From contig CALILB010000366.1 of assembly GCA_938016625.1 (NCBI GenBank), positions 1-5,481 on the forward strand: DNA of 5,481 nucleotides, read 5' to 3'. Each line of letters opens with the position of its first letter. The stretch's first letter is position 1. The DNA is from an uncultured bacterium. GTDB lineage: Bacteria; Acidobacteriota; Thermoanaerobaculia; Multivoradales; JAHEKO01. The notes beneath the pieces were generated by a model. The model saw only the letters and a program-made list of their open reading frames with translations, did no database searches and was not told where the DNA came from. Position numbers and translations under genes: made by a program. Positions 4,739 to 5,481 of this stretch are shown piece by piece.

Positions 4739-5481
4739 CGGCGGGACGGCTCTTTGCGGTTCTGTTTATCTTTATCTGTTGCTGTGTGGCCTGGTTCATC
4801 CTCGGCTTCTCTCTGACCTACCGCACCGAGATGTCGGACGATAGGCTGGCGCCGGCGGTGACCCAACTGTGGGGTGGCCGGCACGCCCAGGTGGCCCCTT
4901 CTGCCTGGTACGAGACGACACGCGTCGTACACAAGGAGATCACCGAGCAGGACGCCGAGGGCCGTACCGTTACCCGCCAGGTGAAGAGCGAGGTCGTGAA
5001 CCGTGTGCCGGTGCCGCTCGCATCGAGCCGGATCGAGGTCAACCTCGATCTCGAGCACCGTCGCAAAGGGCTGCTCTGGTACGACACCTATGCGGTCGCC
5101 TTCGAAGGGAAGTATCGCTTGAGCCTGCCGGACGGGGTCGGCGGCCCACTCCATCTGCGCTTTGGGTTTCCATCGGCCGAGGCCATCTATGACGATTTTG
5201 TCTTTCGTGTCGATGGTGAAGATATCCCCCCGCAAGACGACCTGACCGCAGGCATCACCGCCGAGATCGAGTTGACCGAGAATCGGGAGTCGGTGGTGGA
5301 GGTGGGGTATCGCTCTCGCGGTCTGGATGATTGGCGATATCTCTTTGTCCCCGCCGGAGTCGCTCAGGTACGGGACTTCCTGCTGACGGTGACCACCGAC
5401 TTCGAGGAGATCGACTTTCCGGCCGGCACCCTGTCACCCTCGACCAAGAGTGCCCAAGCCGAGGGCTGGAAGCTGGTGTGG
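4735..5481 (+). CDS. Membrane-anchored envelope protein of unknown function, 5' part (runs off the window)
   Basis: The frame starts at ATG 4735, overlapping the prenyltransferase stop as ATGA (translational coupling), and stays open for 249 codons to the window edge; the C-terminus is missing. One N-terminal membrane helix (about residues 6-27) contains three cysteines in a row (15-17). The rest is soluble, probably periplasmic by the usual topology, and beta-rich with alternating charged and hydrophobic residues. A distinctive block is NLDLEHRRKGLLWYDTYAVAFEGKY (103-127). The layout (a first helix, then LWGGRHAQVAP at about 45-55 and a large extracytoplasmic domain) loosely recalls the CreD inner-membrane protein family, which has further helices at its C-terminus; that is a weak guess. 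Coupling to a lipid-carrier enzyme suggests an envelope role. GC bias and codon use match the neighbouring genes, supporting a real gene. Confidence 0.82.
   Translation, partial: MTAGRLFAVLFIFICCCVAWFILGFSLTYRTEMSDDRLAPAVTQLWGGRHAQVAPSAWYETTRVVHKEITEQDAEGRTVTRQVKSEVVNRVPVPLASSRIEVNLDLEHRRKGLLWYDTYAVAFEGKYRLSLPDGVGGPLHLRFGFPSAEAIYDDFVFRVDGEDIPPQDDLTAGITAEIELTENRESVVEVGYRSRGLDDWRYLFVPAGVAQVRDFLLTVTTDFEEIDFPAGTLSPSTKSAQAEGWKLVW

Noticed and set aside
1..5481. CRISPR array, tRNA/rRNA genes, insertion sequence or phage integration site
   Set aside because: I saw no regularly spaced repeats, tRNA-like cloverleaf sequence, transposase motif or terminal inverted repeats in either strand.

Overview
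The window is GC-rich (about 60-65% by eye), and every recognised gene lies on the + strand. The VWFA-related secreted protein, the paired membrane protein and winged-helix regulator, and the divergent cis-prenyltransferase together suggest an Acidobacteriota-like bacterium, possibly of the Thermoanaerobaculia/Holophagae type. That assignment is an inference from protein style; no rRNA or other marker gene is present.

Layout. (1) 1-352 is the C-terminal end of an AI-2E/PerM-family membrane transporter. (2) 353-670 has no large gene. It holds two hairpins just after the transporter stop (the second with a T-rich tail), a possible 18-codon small ORF at 487-543 with a good ribosome binding site, and a strong intrinsic terminator at 589-620. 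(3) 671-2898 encodes one secreted VWFA-related protein of about 742 residues, split by an apparent one-base deletion near 1094-1101 into a 5' part (671-1144) and a 3' part (1108-2898). (4) 2899-2978 is a compact control region: a dyad-containing motif directly abutting a consensus TTGACA -35 box. (5) 2979-5481 is a tight four-gene cluster: a six-TM membrane protein, a winged-helix regulator (overlapping by 8 bp), a cis-prenyltransferase (22 bp gap), and a membrane-anchored envelope protein (ATGA overlap) that runs off the end of the window.

How the genes may work together. The most interesting signal is a 24-bp motif (21/24 identical) present twice, at 2921-2944 before the membrane/regulator pair and at 3990-4013 across the start of the cis-prenyltransferase gene. 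The winged-helix regulator encoded between them is the obvious candidate to bind both. I infer a self-regulated envelope module: the regulator and its membrane partner control a second, divergent UppS-like enzyme (polyprenyl diphosphate lipid carrier) and a cell-envelope protein. The family assignments of the transporter, VWFA protein, regulator and prenyltransferase are strong; the regulatory link and the function of the two other membrane proteins are inference.
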